From Gnetum montanum (Eukaryota > Streptophyta > Gnetopsida > Gnetales > Gnetaceae), in assembly GCA_015680685.1 (NCBI GenBank), contig MNCI01013809.1, forward strand, positions 187,816 to 249,815: 62,000 nt of DNA. The letters run 5' to 3'. Position 1 is the stretch's first letter; the number at the start of each line of letters is the position of its first letter. Below, piece after piece: positions 24,785 to 35,814 of the stretch. The notes beneath the pieces are model-generated. The model made no database searches. It was not told where the DNA came from and saw nothing but the letters and a program-made list of their open reading frames with translations. Both the position numbers and the translations under genes were made by a program.

Positions 24785-24868
24785 CAGCATGGGAAATTTT
24801 TTGAAATTTTTTTTCTTTGAAATTCATTGTAAAATCTCGCAAACATTGTCTAAGAGACAAGAATTTTT

Positions 24869-24874
24869 AATAAA
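24869..24874 (+). terminator. Poly(A) signal of D antisense gene
   Basis: AATAAA 85 bp after the TGA of the antisense gene. The C copy has AATAAA 108 bp after its stop. Confidence 0.55.
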
Positions 24875-24949
24875 AATAAGAATTGGTTCACATGCTAACC
24901 CGTACATTGTGTATCCACTAAATTCCATGCTAAACATTCACTCTTTTGT

Positions 24950-25097
24950 GCTAGTTTTAGGCCGTTTCGGGCCTTTGTAAGTTTTAGGCTTTTTCGGGCC
25001 TTTACTAGTTTTAGGCCATTTTGGGTCATTGCTAGTTTTAGGCCATTTCAGGCCTTTTCATAAATGCACATTGCTAGTTTTAGGCCATTTTAGGCCA
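24950..25097 (-). repeat. D repeats between protease and antisense gene
   Basis: About five units of AGTTTTAGGCC-NNNN-GGCC with a period near 25-35 bp. The GGCC/GGCC arms are self-complementary. C has the equivalent array at 41233-41555. Confidence 0.8.
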
Positions 25098-25139
25098 TCC
25101 CATAAATGCACAAGGATGGTGTGTGGGAAGGAAGTAGTG

Positions 25140-26057
25140 GGGTTGCTATGCTAGACGTAGCTGCTTCTTTATCCAATGCAGGTTGAGCGAGACATAAGGC
25201 CAGGTTTATCTGTCAGAGCCCTTGTCTATGTTGTTGGCCCCCACTTGGAAGGGCAACTCAATCCATGAGCTTTTCTTTTGGGGGTCGGATTTCTAAGCTG
25301 ACTCTCCTGCCAGATGATCAAAGTGGGCTACGGCAGGCACTTCATTCTCAGAAGTTATAACCTCTAAGCCTTGTTCCATGCCTACGTTGTGGATTGTTTA
25401 CATTGCTACCTCATCACTGTGGATCACCACCTCTCTACCTGCATAAGGTAGGTGGATCTCCTTATGTATGGAAGAGGAGACAACCCTAAGTTACGCTAAT
25501 CATGACCTCCCTAGGATCAGGTTAAACCTAGGAATTTCCTCGACCGCGATGAATGTTACGTTTGTAGGGAACTGGTCCCCTGCTACGAAGTCTATGTGGA
25601 CTATGCTCTTCACCATGACCCATGCTCCATTGAACGACCTCAGGCATGACATCGTTGTGGGTTTGATCTAGTTGACCAAGCCCAACTTGTCCACAATAGG
25701 GAAGGGGATGACGTTCATGGCAACCCCATCATCAACGTGTACCCTTCGAATCTGGTGTTGGTTAATACAAATCATGATGAAAAGGGGTGCTGTAGTTACT
25801 TGACCCTTTTCGGGATCTTTCCTAATGGCATCATCGCAGAAAGTTAGTTGAGCTGGTTTTGGCTTTGCAGGTGTGAAGGGGAGCATGACTGAGTAGATCA
25901 CTTCCTCTCTCACTGGCATGTTTTCATTGATCAGAATTGCTATCAACATGCAGATTAGGGCCTCGCGGTGCAGGATGGACGTCATGATTAGGTCGTACAA
26001 GCTCAATGTAGTATTTTTTTGTTTTAGAGCTTGCTTAACCTGAGTGAGGGCATCCAA
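25140..26057 (-). pseudogene. pro: D aspartic protease remnant
   Basis: The protease core reads INQHQIRRVHVDDGVAMNV, where the retropepsin D[S/T]G triad is DDG, as in C. A stop follows at 25668, then relatives of the flap and ILGR motif (FNLILGRSW) after more stops. The frame ends with IKKQL, as in C, which marks the conserved end of gag-pro. A TAG lies between ILGRSWLA and LRVV, where C has Gln. Confidence 0.8.
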
Positions 26058-26063
26058 GAGGTC

Positions 26064-28402
26064 TTATCTAGCCCCCTGTTTAATGCTCTTCTCCTCTTCT
26101 ATTTGTCCCATAAGAAGAATTTTCCAAGGAGGGGCAACTTCAGATCTAAGTTTAGACCCTTTTTGGTAGTGAAACATAGGCTGTGTGGTCGTGGCAACGT
26201 TCATCTTTGGTGATAAAGGCACATATGTAGGGGGCAAAGATGTAGGCTTGGGAATAACTTGGGTGGTATTCCCCTTTGACAGCTCACCTACGAAATGAAC
26301 TTTTTGCCTCTTAGGATGATAAGGTTGTTCAGCTATCTTGTGTGGGACGGGGGCTGTCGAAGGAGTTGATCCCCTAATGATAAATGGAGCTAAAGATGTT
26401 AATGGATAGGGTATCACGATTTTTCTAGTAGGTGGCATGGAGATGGATTCCCATGAAGGGAATCTCAGAACAAATGGCTATTATGAGCTTTGGCCAATCG
26501 CTGGTGGTGTTGGTGCACTATGCTAAGGCACACAGACCACGAATGGTCACTAGGGTGGCCTAGGATCACTGTCAATGTCGATGGCATTGATAACGTAACT
26601 GAAATTGTTAGCATTGAGGGGGTCTGTGTAGACATGGATAGATTGGTTCTTAGGGCGTACTAGGTTGTTTTCGTCCAACACTAGTTTTCCCTGATCGATC
26701 AATCTCTAAATGTCATCTTGTAATGCGAGATAGTAATCTATGTTGTGACCACATTGTTGGTGGTAGTCATAAAACTTGTCCAGCCTAAAACCCTTAGGAA
26801 CTGGAGGCTCATTGGGCAAGGCCAAAGAGGGATTCCTAAGGAGCTCACAATAGCGTTAGTGCTTCCTGACTCCCTCCTCTAACATTTGCTTGTGTTGGAT
26901 ATACCCTACTGCTAGTAGCTACTTCAGAAGCTTTGAAGGTCTAAGAGGAAGAGGGGTATACTTTGAGTGATCTTTAAGCTTAAAGTTTGGCTTGGGTTGC
27001 ACAAATGTCTCAGGAACTGATATGGTAGGTTGCAGTACGTGGTCCTACTTGGGCACAGGGTTAGCTGCAGGTACGGCTGATTTTTTGATGCTCTTGTTAC
27101 CATTGTTACTAGGTTTGGGCTTGCCCTCGGTCACCACAGTGGCTACTTTCATTGTTGGAGCCTTACCCTTGTCCTTCTTTGTGAAGGTGTTTTTGTAAGT
27201 AGTGTAGGCCAGGTCTTTGATTACCTCAGCCTCATCTTGTATGCTCTTAGTGTAAACGAAGGCTTGACTAAAAGTGTGAGGGATGAGGTAGTACAGTTTA
27301 GACCTAATGAAGTCATTCATTGTGCCCTTAAAGACGACCAGCAAGTGGGCCTCCGAGATGGGCTCATAGATTTCATTAAGGGTTACACTCCAACGTTGAA
27401 TGAACTTCTAGACTAGTTCTAGAGGATCTTACTTCATGCTCATCAACTCGTCCAGCATGGTTTCTGGCTTCAAGTTGTACTTGAAGCATGTCACAAAATA
27501 GGTTGGAAGCTCTTCCAAAGTTAAAATAGATGAGTGTGGCAGCACGTGGTACCATTTCAGGGCTTTCCCAGCTAGGGACATAGCAAAGACATGAATAATC
27601 ATGTGCGACCATTGTTGCAACAAGAAAGATTTAGACCTAAAGGTAACAAGATGTGCATTGGGATCTCCCTCCTCGTTATACTTTGTGAAGTGTGGGAGGG
27701 ACATCCTTGAGGGTAACGTCAAAGCAAAGACTGCAGGGCTAATGGGGTCATCCTTGTAAAAGTCCATGACTTGTACTGTGTCATACCTAGCAGCTTTGAC
27801 GAATTTATTTCCTCAGTGAGGGTTTGGACAAGCTAAAATGCTTGGTGCAGACTCTATGATGTTGTGGATGGTTGGGGAGCTGCGGAGGCAACTCCGATCT
27901 GTGGAGTGGTGGGGGTGGTGGTGTGACCCATCAGGGGTACCATTGGGATAACCCCCGTGAATGGTGCTACTTGCGTTGTCCACCACCTGGCAGGTGGTGC
28001 TAGTGGAGCAGCAACCATGAGTTGGGCAGCTAGATAGACCGCTTGTGTCACTAGCGGCATAGACCATTGCCCTGTGTTGGGTTGTACCATTTGTAGGGTT
28101 TGGTAGGTTTGAGGATGAACATAATGAGACATCTATGACGGTTGTGGAATGGGTGAAGAAATGAATGGGGTCCACCATGTGGATGAGCCTGAGCTCGCTG
28201 CAGTGGGTGGAACAGATGTAAATGTAGAAATGGAAACAGAAGTTGCATACAACTGTGAAGTAGGTATAGTATGAACATGTGGCAGGGTAGCCGTGATTGG
28301 TGTATGATGTGCTACAAGAATGAACTGACAAAAAGTTTGCGAAGAAATAGTGGCCGCAAATGAAATAGGCAAAATAGGCAAGAAAGGACATTGAAACACC
28401 AT
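26064..28402 (-). pseudogene. gag: D gag remnant
   Basis: The capsid region reads DFYKDDPISP, then NAHLVTFRS, MSLAGKALKWY and YNLKPETMLDEL (27767-27429), matching the Retrotrans_gag domain of C. The Lys-rich linker follows. The zinc knuckle that in C is C-x2-H-x4-H-x4-C reads YDYHQQCGHNIDYY, so both Cys are lost. Several stops interrupt the frame. The N-terminal region begins near the ATG at 28402-28400, four bases from the LTR, and is Pro/Thr/His-rich. Confidence 0.82.
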
Positions 28403-28403
28403 G
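28391..28403 (-). other. Decayed primer-binding site of D
   Basis: Four bases after the LTR end the element strand reads TGGTGT, the start expected for a site complementary to the 3' end of plant tRNA-Leu (TGGTGTCAGAAGTGGG). The following bases no longer match well. Confidence 0.35.
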
Positions 28404-28405
28404 GG

Positions 28406-29015
28406 TGTAATGATTGAAAATGTTGACAGCTAGAAAACACCAAGGGATCGGAGGTCGCAACAGTTTTGACCTTTTATCTGTGGGAGGACCATGCTAGGTG
28501 TGAATGGATACGGGGCATCCTAAACAGTCTAGTCGATCACACAAGAACTTAGTCAGCGTCTATATAGCCTTTTGCAACGTGTAGTTTGAAAACAAAAATA
28601 ATAGTGCGATGTAATGCTTAAATGCAAAGAAGGCAGAAAATAGTGTAAAATGCAGTAATTAGTAGGAAACAAAGTAAAATGCAATTAGAAAAATGACTGC
28701 TTGAAAGTTACAAGTTTGCTCTGTGAAGATGGATACAGCTGGTTGTAAGCGTTGAGGAGTGCAGAGATCCCAAGAGTAACCAGGACGTGTAGAGAAAAGA
28801 TAGCTATGCGCTTGGATGAGGACTTAGGAGATATGATGCAAAAATTCTACCAAGGTGGTAGAATTGGGGGTAGGAAAAAATGCCAGCTAAGAATGCTAAC
28901 TGAAAATATGCTAAGAGGAGCCGGAGCCAGGTAGAGAGAGAGAGAGAGCTAGAGTTAGTTGAAAGCCAAAAATTCCTTTGAATGTTGCTCATTGGGGTAT
29001 TTAGAGGACCAAGGG
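28406..29015 (-). repeat. D 5' LTR, truncated by E insertion
   Basis: Aligns with 13301-13960 of the 3' LTR (TGTARCGAYY start, TACGGGGCA, CCAAGGTGGTA and GCTCATWGGGGTATTTA blocks). It stops at AAGGG, directly before the TG of E's LTR. Confidence 0.82.
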
Positions 29016-29283
29016 TGTAATGATGGAAAAAATTGGTTTCTGGAGACACCAAGGAATTTCCGTGTACACAATTTTAACCCTGGATTCACGTGAGGGCCAT
29101 GCTAAAAGAAAAATGAACCCGAGGTAACCTGAATAGTCTTGTCGATCAGACAGGGACTTACTTTATCAATAAAAATTTGTTAACAGTGAAACAACGATAT
29201 GATGCGAAGGTTAATCATTTATTTGTGGGAAAAGAAAGATTTTTTACCTGACCAAATTTAGGAAAAATGTAATATGAGTTATG
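29016..29283 (-). repeat. E 3' LTR, distal part (left of C insertion)
   Basis: Matches 56679-56947 of the intact E/F LTR. It ends at the target duplication TTATG (29279-29283) of element C. With 47542-48404 it adds up to 1131 bp, exactly the length of the intact copy. Confidence 0.92.
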
Positions 29284-29871
29284 TGTACCACCTGAAATCG
29301 TCAGTCTCCAGTTGGAAGGAAACAGAGGCCGTGGGATCGTAGGACGAGTACAGAAGATCCTACCTTTGCGTGAGGGTGAGCTGGAATGCAATGAACGCAG
29401 AGTACCTTGGGTGGTCCACACGCGGATCAAACAAGGATTTTCCCACACGCACGCAAAGCGCTGTACGCTGGGTTATGCGTAAACGACGTAGCAAGTGTGA
29501 ACAAAACGTAAACGGCGTAAAACAGGCACAAATAGAGCGTGAACGTAAACGGGCGTAAACAGAATGCGTGCGCCAAGTTGACATAAAACTGTAAACAATC
29601 TTATGCAGCAAATGTAAACAATTGTATTACAGAGTCAAAGTATAGTGCACCGGTCTAACGCAGTCGTGAGGGAACACAAGGCGGACGAAAAGCCCCAGTG
29701 TATGCAGGGATAACTCGGTTAGTTCACAAGGCAGGTGGAGCGTAGAGACTATGTGTACGGCGTACAGGGCTCTCCAGTGTAAGAGGGTTTCAGCTCTTAT
29801 GTGCAACGTAAATGTTCTCTGGTATGCTCCGGGATTTTGCCAACCGACCATGATGAAGTGGAAAATGGGGG

Positions 29872-29879
29872 TTTTTATA
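29872..29879 (-). promoter_or_regulatory. TATA box of C 3' LTR
   Basis: TATAAAAA on the element strand, about 100 bp downstream of the palindrome array. The identical motif is in the 5' LTR at 46801-46808. Confidence 0.65.
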
Positions 29880-29989
29880 CCGATTGTTACGTTAGACTTG
29901 AGTTGGAAGACATGTGGCATGTTGACCAGGTGCATACAATTTACAAATGTACAAAATATTGCATCTGCCAGGCGTATAGGTTGGGCGTA

Positions 29990-30470
29990 TATGCCGTATC
30001 AGGTCGGCGTATACGCTGGATGTGCTGAGCATGTGTGAACGTAGGTGGAGATGCTGAGTGCTAGGCGTATACGCTGGCGAATGCCAACATATACGATGGT
30101 GAATGCTGAGTGTATACGCTGGGCGTATACGCTGGGCGTATACGCTGGTGGATGCTGGGCGTATATGCTGGTGGATGCTGGGCATATACGCTGATGGATT
30201 CTGGGCGTATACGCTGGCGAATGCTGGGCGTATACGCTGACGGATGCCGACTTGCTTCATTGGAGATTTTGTCGTCGAGTGTACGCATCTGCAGTACCTG
30301 GGCGTGTACATTGGAGTGGCGGGCGTATACGTTGTAGAGTGCCAGGCGTATACGCTGGAGTGGTGGGCATATACGCTGGAGTGGTGGGCGTATACGCTGT
30401 AGAGTGTCAGGCATATACGCTGGGCGTATATGCTGTAGGTGTGAACTTGGGCGTATACGCTGGCATAATA
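29990..30470. repeat. Palindrome array in C 3' LTR
   Basis: About 17 copies of GGCGTATACGCT or one-base variants. The core GCGTATACGC is a perfect 10-bp palindrome. Variants are mostly CG to TG or CA changes (GCATATACGC, GCGTATATGC), as expected from decay of methylated CpG. The array lies upstream of the TATA box on the element strand. Confidence 0.9.
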
Positions 30471-30592
30471 TACTTAGTGAAAACCAAGCATTTCAAGCCC
30501 CAAGATTGCCGCATATGACATCTCATGTAGCCGAGGTCATCCGTGGGTTTCAGGGTTCTTCTTGATATCGGACAAGTACTAAGCTCCAAATT

Positions 30593-30677
30593 TTGTGGTG
30601 TTTCATTAGCCCCTCTTTGTTGATGCTTGGAGGAATCGACCCGAGAAGCGTCGACAAAGATGTGCAAAACACCACAA
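30593..30677 (-). other. Polypurine tract in an inverted repeat, element C
   Basis: Outer arms TTGTGGTGTTT (30593-30603) and AAACACCACAA (30667-30677) are perfect. The inner arms CTTTGTTGATGCTT and AAGCGTCGACAAAG differ at two transition positions. The polypurine tract AAAGAGGGG (element strand) lies between the inner arm and the LTR start at 30605. Confidence 0.8.
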
Positions 30678-31619
30678 GAAACTTGATAATGACGTTGCCC
30701 GCTTCCACTCGACGAGACGTCATCGCACGGTGTTTAGTAGTACATGGGATTGGGAAAGTGAAATTTGTAGCTGGTAGGAGGATAGAGATCGTGGGGATTG
30801 GTGACTGCCCAAGGAATTGTGCCATGGATAGGGGATGCTTGGGTATGTGGCATGCTGATCCTTGCCAATAGCCAATGTTTTAGCAGACTCGGAGTTCAGA
30901 CATGCAACGTGCGTCCTTTGGCGGAATAGGACCCTCGGTTAGTTTTCAAGAGAACCTGTTGGCGGGGCCAAAGCCACGGGAGGATGTGTTGCATTCTTTG
31001 GGAGAATAGGGCCCATTTTTAGTGTTCAGGGGACCCTGTTGGCAGGGAGCCAAAGCCATGCAACAGGGTGCTTCTTGACCATTTTGGACATGAGTACTTG
31101 GTTTTGAGATGACTGCCTTCCCGCCTAGGGCTTATAAGGAAAGTGCCCAGGGTCTCGGTTTATTCTTTTTTTGCGTGAACTTTGCTTTGCCTTTGTACTC
31201 ATGCATAGGTGCTGTGTTGCGTGTTGTAGCTATTTAAAGCGGTATAGTGTTTTAAATGTACCGGGCGTGTCAAGAGGATGCAGGGATAAAGTATGTTAGC
31301 GAATGGATAGGGAGTTTTGTCGATGAATGGGGATGTACTAGTGAATGGTTTGATTTGGTCTTGCCAGGTATGCTGTGAACATTGTCTTATTTTGCTACTT
31401 ACGATGAAGTGCATCTTTGTATGAAACTTCCGAGTGTCATCCTGCAAATGTAACGCCAAGGAGACAAGAAAATCATGAGCGAATAGACGAGCTTAGACTT
31501 ACATGGCGGCCGATGGCATAGAGGTGACAACAGTATTGATAAGGGAGATTGATGGCGAGCGATGTAGTGAAGCTGATGGATGATCATGGCGGCGGATTGA
31601 TATGCCGAATGTGAACTCG
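30678..31619 (-). other. C distal 3' UTR, non-coding
   Basis: No gene is supported. A duplicated block carrying GGACCCTGTTGGC..GGGGCCAAAGCCA occurs twice between about 30915 and 31060. Confidence 0.5.
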
Positions 31620-32255
31620 CCAGTTTATAGTCTTGGCAGACTATCATGGTTTAGTTTTATGTCATAACCCGTTGGACATTGCCTGTTTAGCGTCGTGGCG
31701 GACGTCACATTGCCAGTTTATAGTCTTAGCGGACTAAGAAGAGGCTAGCTATTTTATAGTCTTAGCGGACCCTGATGGTTGTGACAGTGGCAGTTTATTG
31801 TCATGCTGGACGGATGCTAGTTTATCGTCATTACAGACACTGTGGTATCAGTTTCAAGTCATGATCCAGAACTATTCTGTGATATCAGTTTATTGTCATG
31901 ATTCCAGGACGAGCTGTGGTATCAGTTTATAGTTGTAATTCCAGGACTTACTGTGGTATCAGTTTATCATCATGATTCCAGGATGAGCTGTGGTATCAGT
32001 TTATAGTCGTAATTCCAAGACTTACTGTGGTATCAGTTTATCGTCATGATCCAGGACGAGCTGTGGTATCAATTTATAGTCATGATCTAGGACATACTGT
32101 GGTATCAGTTTATCATCATGATCCAGGATGAGCTGTGGTATCAGTTTATAGTCATGATCCAGGACTTACTGTGGTATCAGTTTATCGTCATGATCCAGGA
32201 CGAGCTGTGGTATCAGTTTATAGTCATGATCCAGGACTTACACGTACCTGAACTT
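31620..32255 (-). repeat. C 3' UTR tandem repeat array
   Basis: The left half has spaced TAGTCTTAGCGGACT-type units. The right half (31845-32250) has about ten units of roughly 40 bp, CTGTGGTATCAGTTTAT plus a short inverted repeat. In that half TCGTC pairs with GACGA, TCATC with GATGA and AGTC with GACT across the same ATGATCCAG loop. It lies directly after the integrase stop. Confidence 0.9.
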
Positions 32256-32259
32256 ATAT

Positions 32260-35200
32260 TCAAACGTAGAATGGTTTTAGATATAGGTGATTGGTTGGAT
32301 TGGCAAGCTCGTTCCCTTCCATGTCGGCTAGTTTGAATGCACCATTATCGAATGCTTTGATAACCACGTAAGGCCCTTCCCAGTTGGCTGAGAATTTGTC
32401 TAGGTGTTCCCGAATAGCCTTGAGCATGAGGTCGCCTTCTTTGATTGGGTGCTTGTTGATGTCATGCCGATGTCGTTGTCGTTGTTGCTTTTGATACCAT
32501 TCGATCTGGTCGAGCGCGCGTACGCGTTCCTCTTCCACCGAGTCGAGGTCAATGATACGTAGATTATTATTTTTCTCATCATCGAGAAGTTTGGATAGTC
32601 TGATCCTTAACGATGGTACTTGTAATTCTAGAGGTAAGACAACTTCTGAACCGTAAACAAGATTGTATGGCGTTTTACCTGTTGATGTTCGGTGTGTAGT
32701 GTGGTATGCCCATAATGCGTACATTAATTGCTTGTGCCATTTCCTTTTGCTCTGGGTCAGCATTTTCTTAAGTAGTGTAATAATCGTCTTATTTGTTGCT
32801 TCTGCTTGCCCATTGCTCTGAGGATAGTAAGGGGAGGAAAACGAGTGTTTGATCCCCAGACTATCACAAAATTTTTTTGTTTCGACACTACTAAATTGCG
32901 GCCCATTGTCAGTGATGATTGTCATGGGAATGCCGAAATGGGTTACTATGTTTTCGAGGATGAAATTGCACATGTGTTTAGATGTGGTTTTTTGGACGGG
33001 AAATATTCAGTGGCGGTTATGATGAAACTGTGCCCTGCAGAAGAGGAGGGTGTTATTGGGCCGATGAGGTCCAAACCCCATTTTTGGAATGGCCATGTGA
33101 TTTGCGCTGTGTGCAACTCATTCGGTGGGACATGGATTAGGTTACTATGCTTTTGGCAAGTGTCGCATGTTTTAACCTTGGAGAGACAGTCATATTCCAT
33201 ATGTGGCCAATAATAACCTAATCATCTTATTTTCGTAGCCATGGCTTTTGGCACTATGTGTCCTCCACATAGTCCCTCATGTATTTGTTCAACTATTTTT
33301 TGTGCATAAGTATTACTAACGCATGTTAGCAATATGCCTTCATATGATCGACGACATAGTGTGCCCCCTACGAGGGTGTATTGCCTAGAATGTTTCTACA
33401 CTGCATCTTTCTGTGCATGCATTAGATGTCGTGGTGTTTCACTGCGTAGAAGGTACTCTTTTATGTCATCATACCATTCCACCGCGTGTGTTGTACTAAC
33501 AAATGCAATTGGTAATGTGTCGGGGGTATCAGTTATCGGTTCGGTACAGTTGATTACGGAGCTTGGTAGGGCATGGAACATGTTGGGCGATATATTTAGC
33601 GTTAATTTGGCTAACGCGTCTGTGATGGTGTTATCGTTTCGAGAGACGTGTTGCACATCAATGTTTTCGAACCTCCTCATTAGGTGTTTTGCCAAGTCAC
33701 AGTATGGTTGTAAGTGTTGGGCTTTACACGTGTAAATATCTGTAACTTGGTTTACGACCAATTGTGAATCCCCTCTGACTATAAGCCGTATGATGTCTAG
33801 AGCCAATGCTGCCATGAGGCCTCTGAGGAGACCTTCATACTCTGCTATGTTGTTAGTACAGTGAAAGTTGAAACGATAGGCAAAGGGTCGGATCTCCCCA
33901 GAGGGATAGGTGATGACAGCGGCCGCGCTTCCTCCTCGAGAGGTGCATACTCCATCAAAGTTTAGAATGGAATCATAATCTTGGGGCACTATGTCTATGG
34001 TGTTTATGTTCTCATCTGGGAATTCTGGCTCTATGGTTGCTTGATCACATGTCGGTGACGTGGCCATTTGATCTGCTATGGCTTGACCCTTAACTGATGA
34101 TTGCGCTACGTAGTATAGGTCAAACTCGGCTATCATGGCTTTCCACCGGGCTATTCGACTCGTTTCGTAAATGTTCCCTGTTATAGCTCTCAGTACATTG
34201 TTCTTACAAATTATGTAGACTTGATTATGGAAGAGGTAATGTCACCATTTTCGTAGAGAAAAAACCAAAGCTAAACATGACTTCTCCATGTCATTATACT
34301 TCTTTTCGTGGGCAACTAAGGCATGGCTCAAGTAGTATATAGGGACTTCGGTTCCGTCATCTTGTTTTTGGCAAAGCATAGATGCGATGGACGATTCCGA
34401 AGTGGCAAGGTAGATGTAAAACGGTTTGTTATTTTGGGGTGGGTAAACCGTAGGCAATCGGGCAAGTGCTGTTTTGATGTTTTCAAACGCTTCTTGACAC
34501 TGTGGAGTCCATTCAAAGTGGACATTTTTACGTAACAGGTGGTTCATAGGTTTTAGTTTGTCCATCAATTTTTCTATGAAGCGCCTGATGAATTGTAGTC
34601 TACCTTGCAAACCTCAAAGTTCGGTAAGGTTGCTCGATGGTTTCAAGTTTGTTATGGCTTTCACCTTATCGGGGTCTACCCGTATCCCTACCTCAGAGGC
34701 TATGAATCCAAGCATTTTGCCTATTTTGACGCCAAAGACACATTTTTTTGGGTTAAGCCTTAGTTCATAGTTTAAGCAACGCTTTAAGACTAAGTTGAGG
34801 TCTTGTACATGTTGTTTGGTCATTTTTGACTTAACCACGATGTCATCCACATAATCGTTGAGTGAAAATAACATATAATCACTGAAAATAAATGTCATGG
34901 CTCTTTGATACGTGGCCCCTGCGTTCTTGAGACCAAAGGGCATCATGGTGTAACAAAAAGTTCCCCATGGGGTCATAAAGGTTGTTCGAAGTTGATGTTC
35001 CGGGTTGATGCGTATTTGGTTGTATCCCAAAAAACCATCCATAAAAGATAGCAAGGCATGTCTGGCAGTCGAGTCAACGAGTTGATCGATGCTAGGTAGG
35101 GGAAATTCATCTTTTATGGTTGCTACATTAAAATCTCGGAAGTCGATGCATAAGCGAATTCTTTCATTTTTCTTCGAGACGATGACCATGTTTGACACCC

Positions 35201-35714
35201 ACTCGGCATAATCAACAGCCTGAATGAAACCAGCTTGGTAAAGCTTGGTAATCTCATTGCGAACTACCAATGCCACCTCAGGTCTAACTTTTCGTGCTTT
35301 TTGTTTTACCAGTCTCAGTTTGGGATCGAGAATAATATTGTGTTGGACAATTCTAGGATCTAGCCCAGGCATGTCCGTATAGGACCAAGCGAATGCTTTC
35401 ATGTTTTCCCTAAGTACGTTTTGGATGTCTTTGGCCAAGTGCGGTTGTAGTATTGTGCTCAATTTTAATACTTTGGTTTCCCTATCATGCATGGTAATGG
35501 GAGTTTCAGCTAACGGATCTTCGGTGATGTTTTCGGCTTCTATGTCAAGGAATTTTGTCATGCCTTGGTAATCGTCTATTGTTTGCTATGTTGATGCTAT
35601 GACCATGTCATCCATTGGTGGACTTACATTGATGAAATTTATGTTAATGTCCCGCATGATGTTACCGTATGGTCCATCCATGGTTAACGGTGCGATTAAA
35701 TGCTGGCAGTCCAT
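32260..35714 (-). pseudogene. pol: C pol: RT, two RNase H segments, integrase (lightly broken)
   Basis: ATG at 35712-35714; TGA at 32260-32262. RT is open from 35561 to 34614. Counting from that Met, residues 138-145 are CIDFRDFN, D175 is the first catalytic Asp (SFMDGF) and 237-240 are YVDD. The first RNase H-like part follows (34610-34242), then a second RNase H (within 34136-33396) with FDG, AEYEG, RGDSQ and TDALA all present. Integrase: zinc finger near 33290-33160, GLDLIGP near 33075, ITDNGPQFSS and NGQAEATNK (catalytic Glu intact). Breaks: TAG near 35590, TGA at 34614-34616, single stops at 34242-34244 and 33396-33398, another near 33225, and a small deletion/frameshift near 32980-33000. 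Otherwise one frame. No chromodomain. Confidence 0.93.
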
Positions 35715-35745
35715 TGAGCTTGCTCCTGCCAATAAACCGAGAGCT
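35715..35745 (-). promoter_or_regulatory. Candidate 3' splice site just before C pol ATG
   Basis: On the element strand TTTATTGGCAG is followed after 11 bases by the pol ATG. D and E carry CAG at 13 bases. It fits removal of the protease-RT spacer by splicing, as in Ogre elements. The donor was not located. Confidence 0.45.
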
Positions 35746-35814
35746 GCATGAGAAGGGGGATCGTTCTGTGTCTTTTGGTGATTTTAAACTATGTGGACGT
35801 GTATAATGGTGGAT

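Larger units (their letters stand above)
13301..29015 (-). mobile_element. Element D: Tat-clade retrotransposon with antisense gene
   Basis: Read from right to left the order is: truncated 5' LTR, decayed primer-binding site, gag, protease, repeats, antisense gene (on +), repeats, RT-RNase H-integrase, repeats, polypurine inverted repeat, 3' LTR. The 5' LTR is cut at 29015/29016, exactly where the TG of E's LTR begins, so E inserted into D. The missing rest of D's 5' LTR should lie beyond the right edge of the window. All coding parts carry stops. Confidence 0.85.
29284..30605 (-). repeat. C 3' LTR (1322 bp)
   Basis: Partner of 46213-47536. Contains the palindrome array 29990-30470 and a TATA box. 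Long open frames over the palindrome array on both strands are artefacts of the repeat. Confidence 0.95.

Noticed and set aside
29892-30414. Long overlapping frames on both strands in the C LTRs (also 46556-47604)
   Set aside because: They arise from the palindrome array, which avoids stops in several frames.
30400-30605. C LTR ends placed at the palindrome array rather than at the TG near the polypurine tract
   Set aside because: TSD, LTR length match and the empty site fix the ends at 29284, 30605, 46213 and 47536.
31845-32250. CRISPR-like array of evenly spaced repeats
   Set aside because: Units are directly adjacent, degenerate and lie in a plant retrotransposon 3' UTR with no cas genes. 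They are tandem satellite units.
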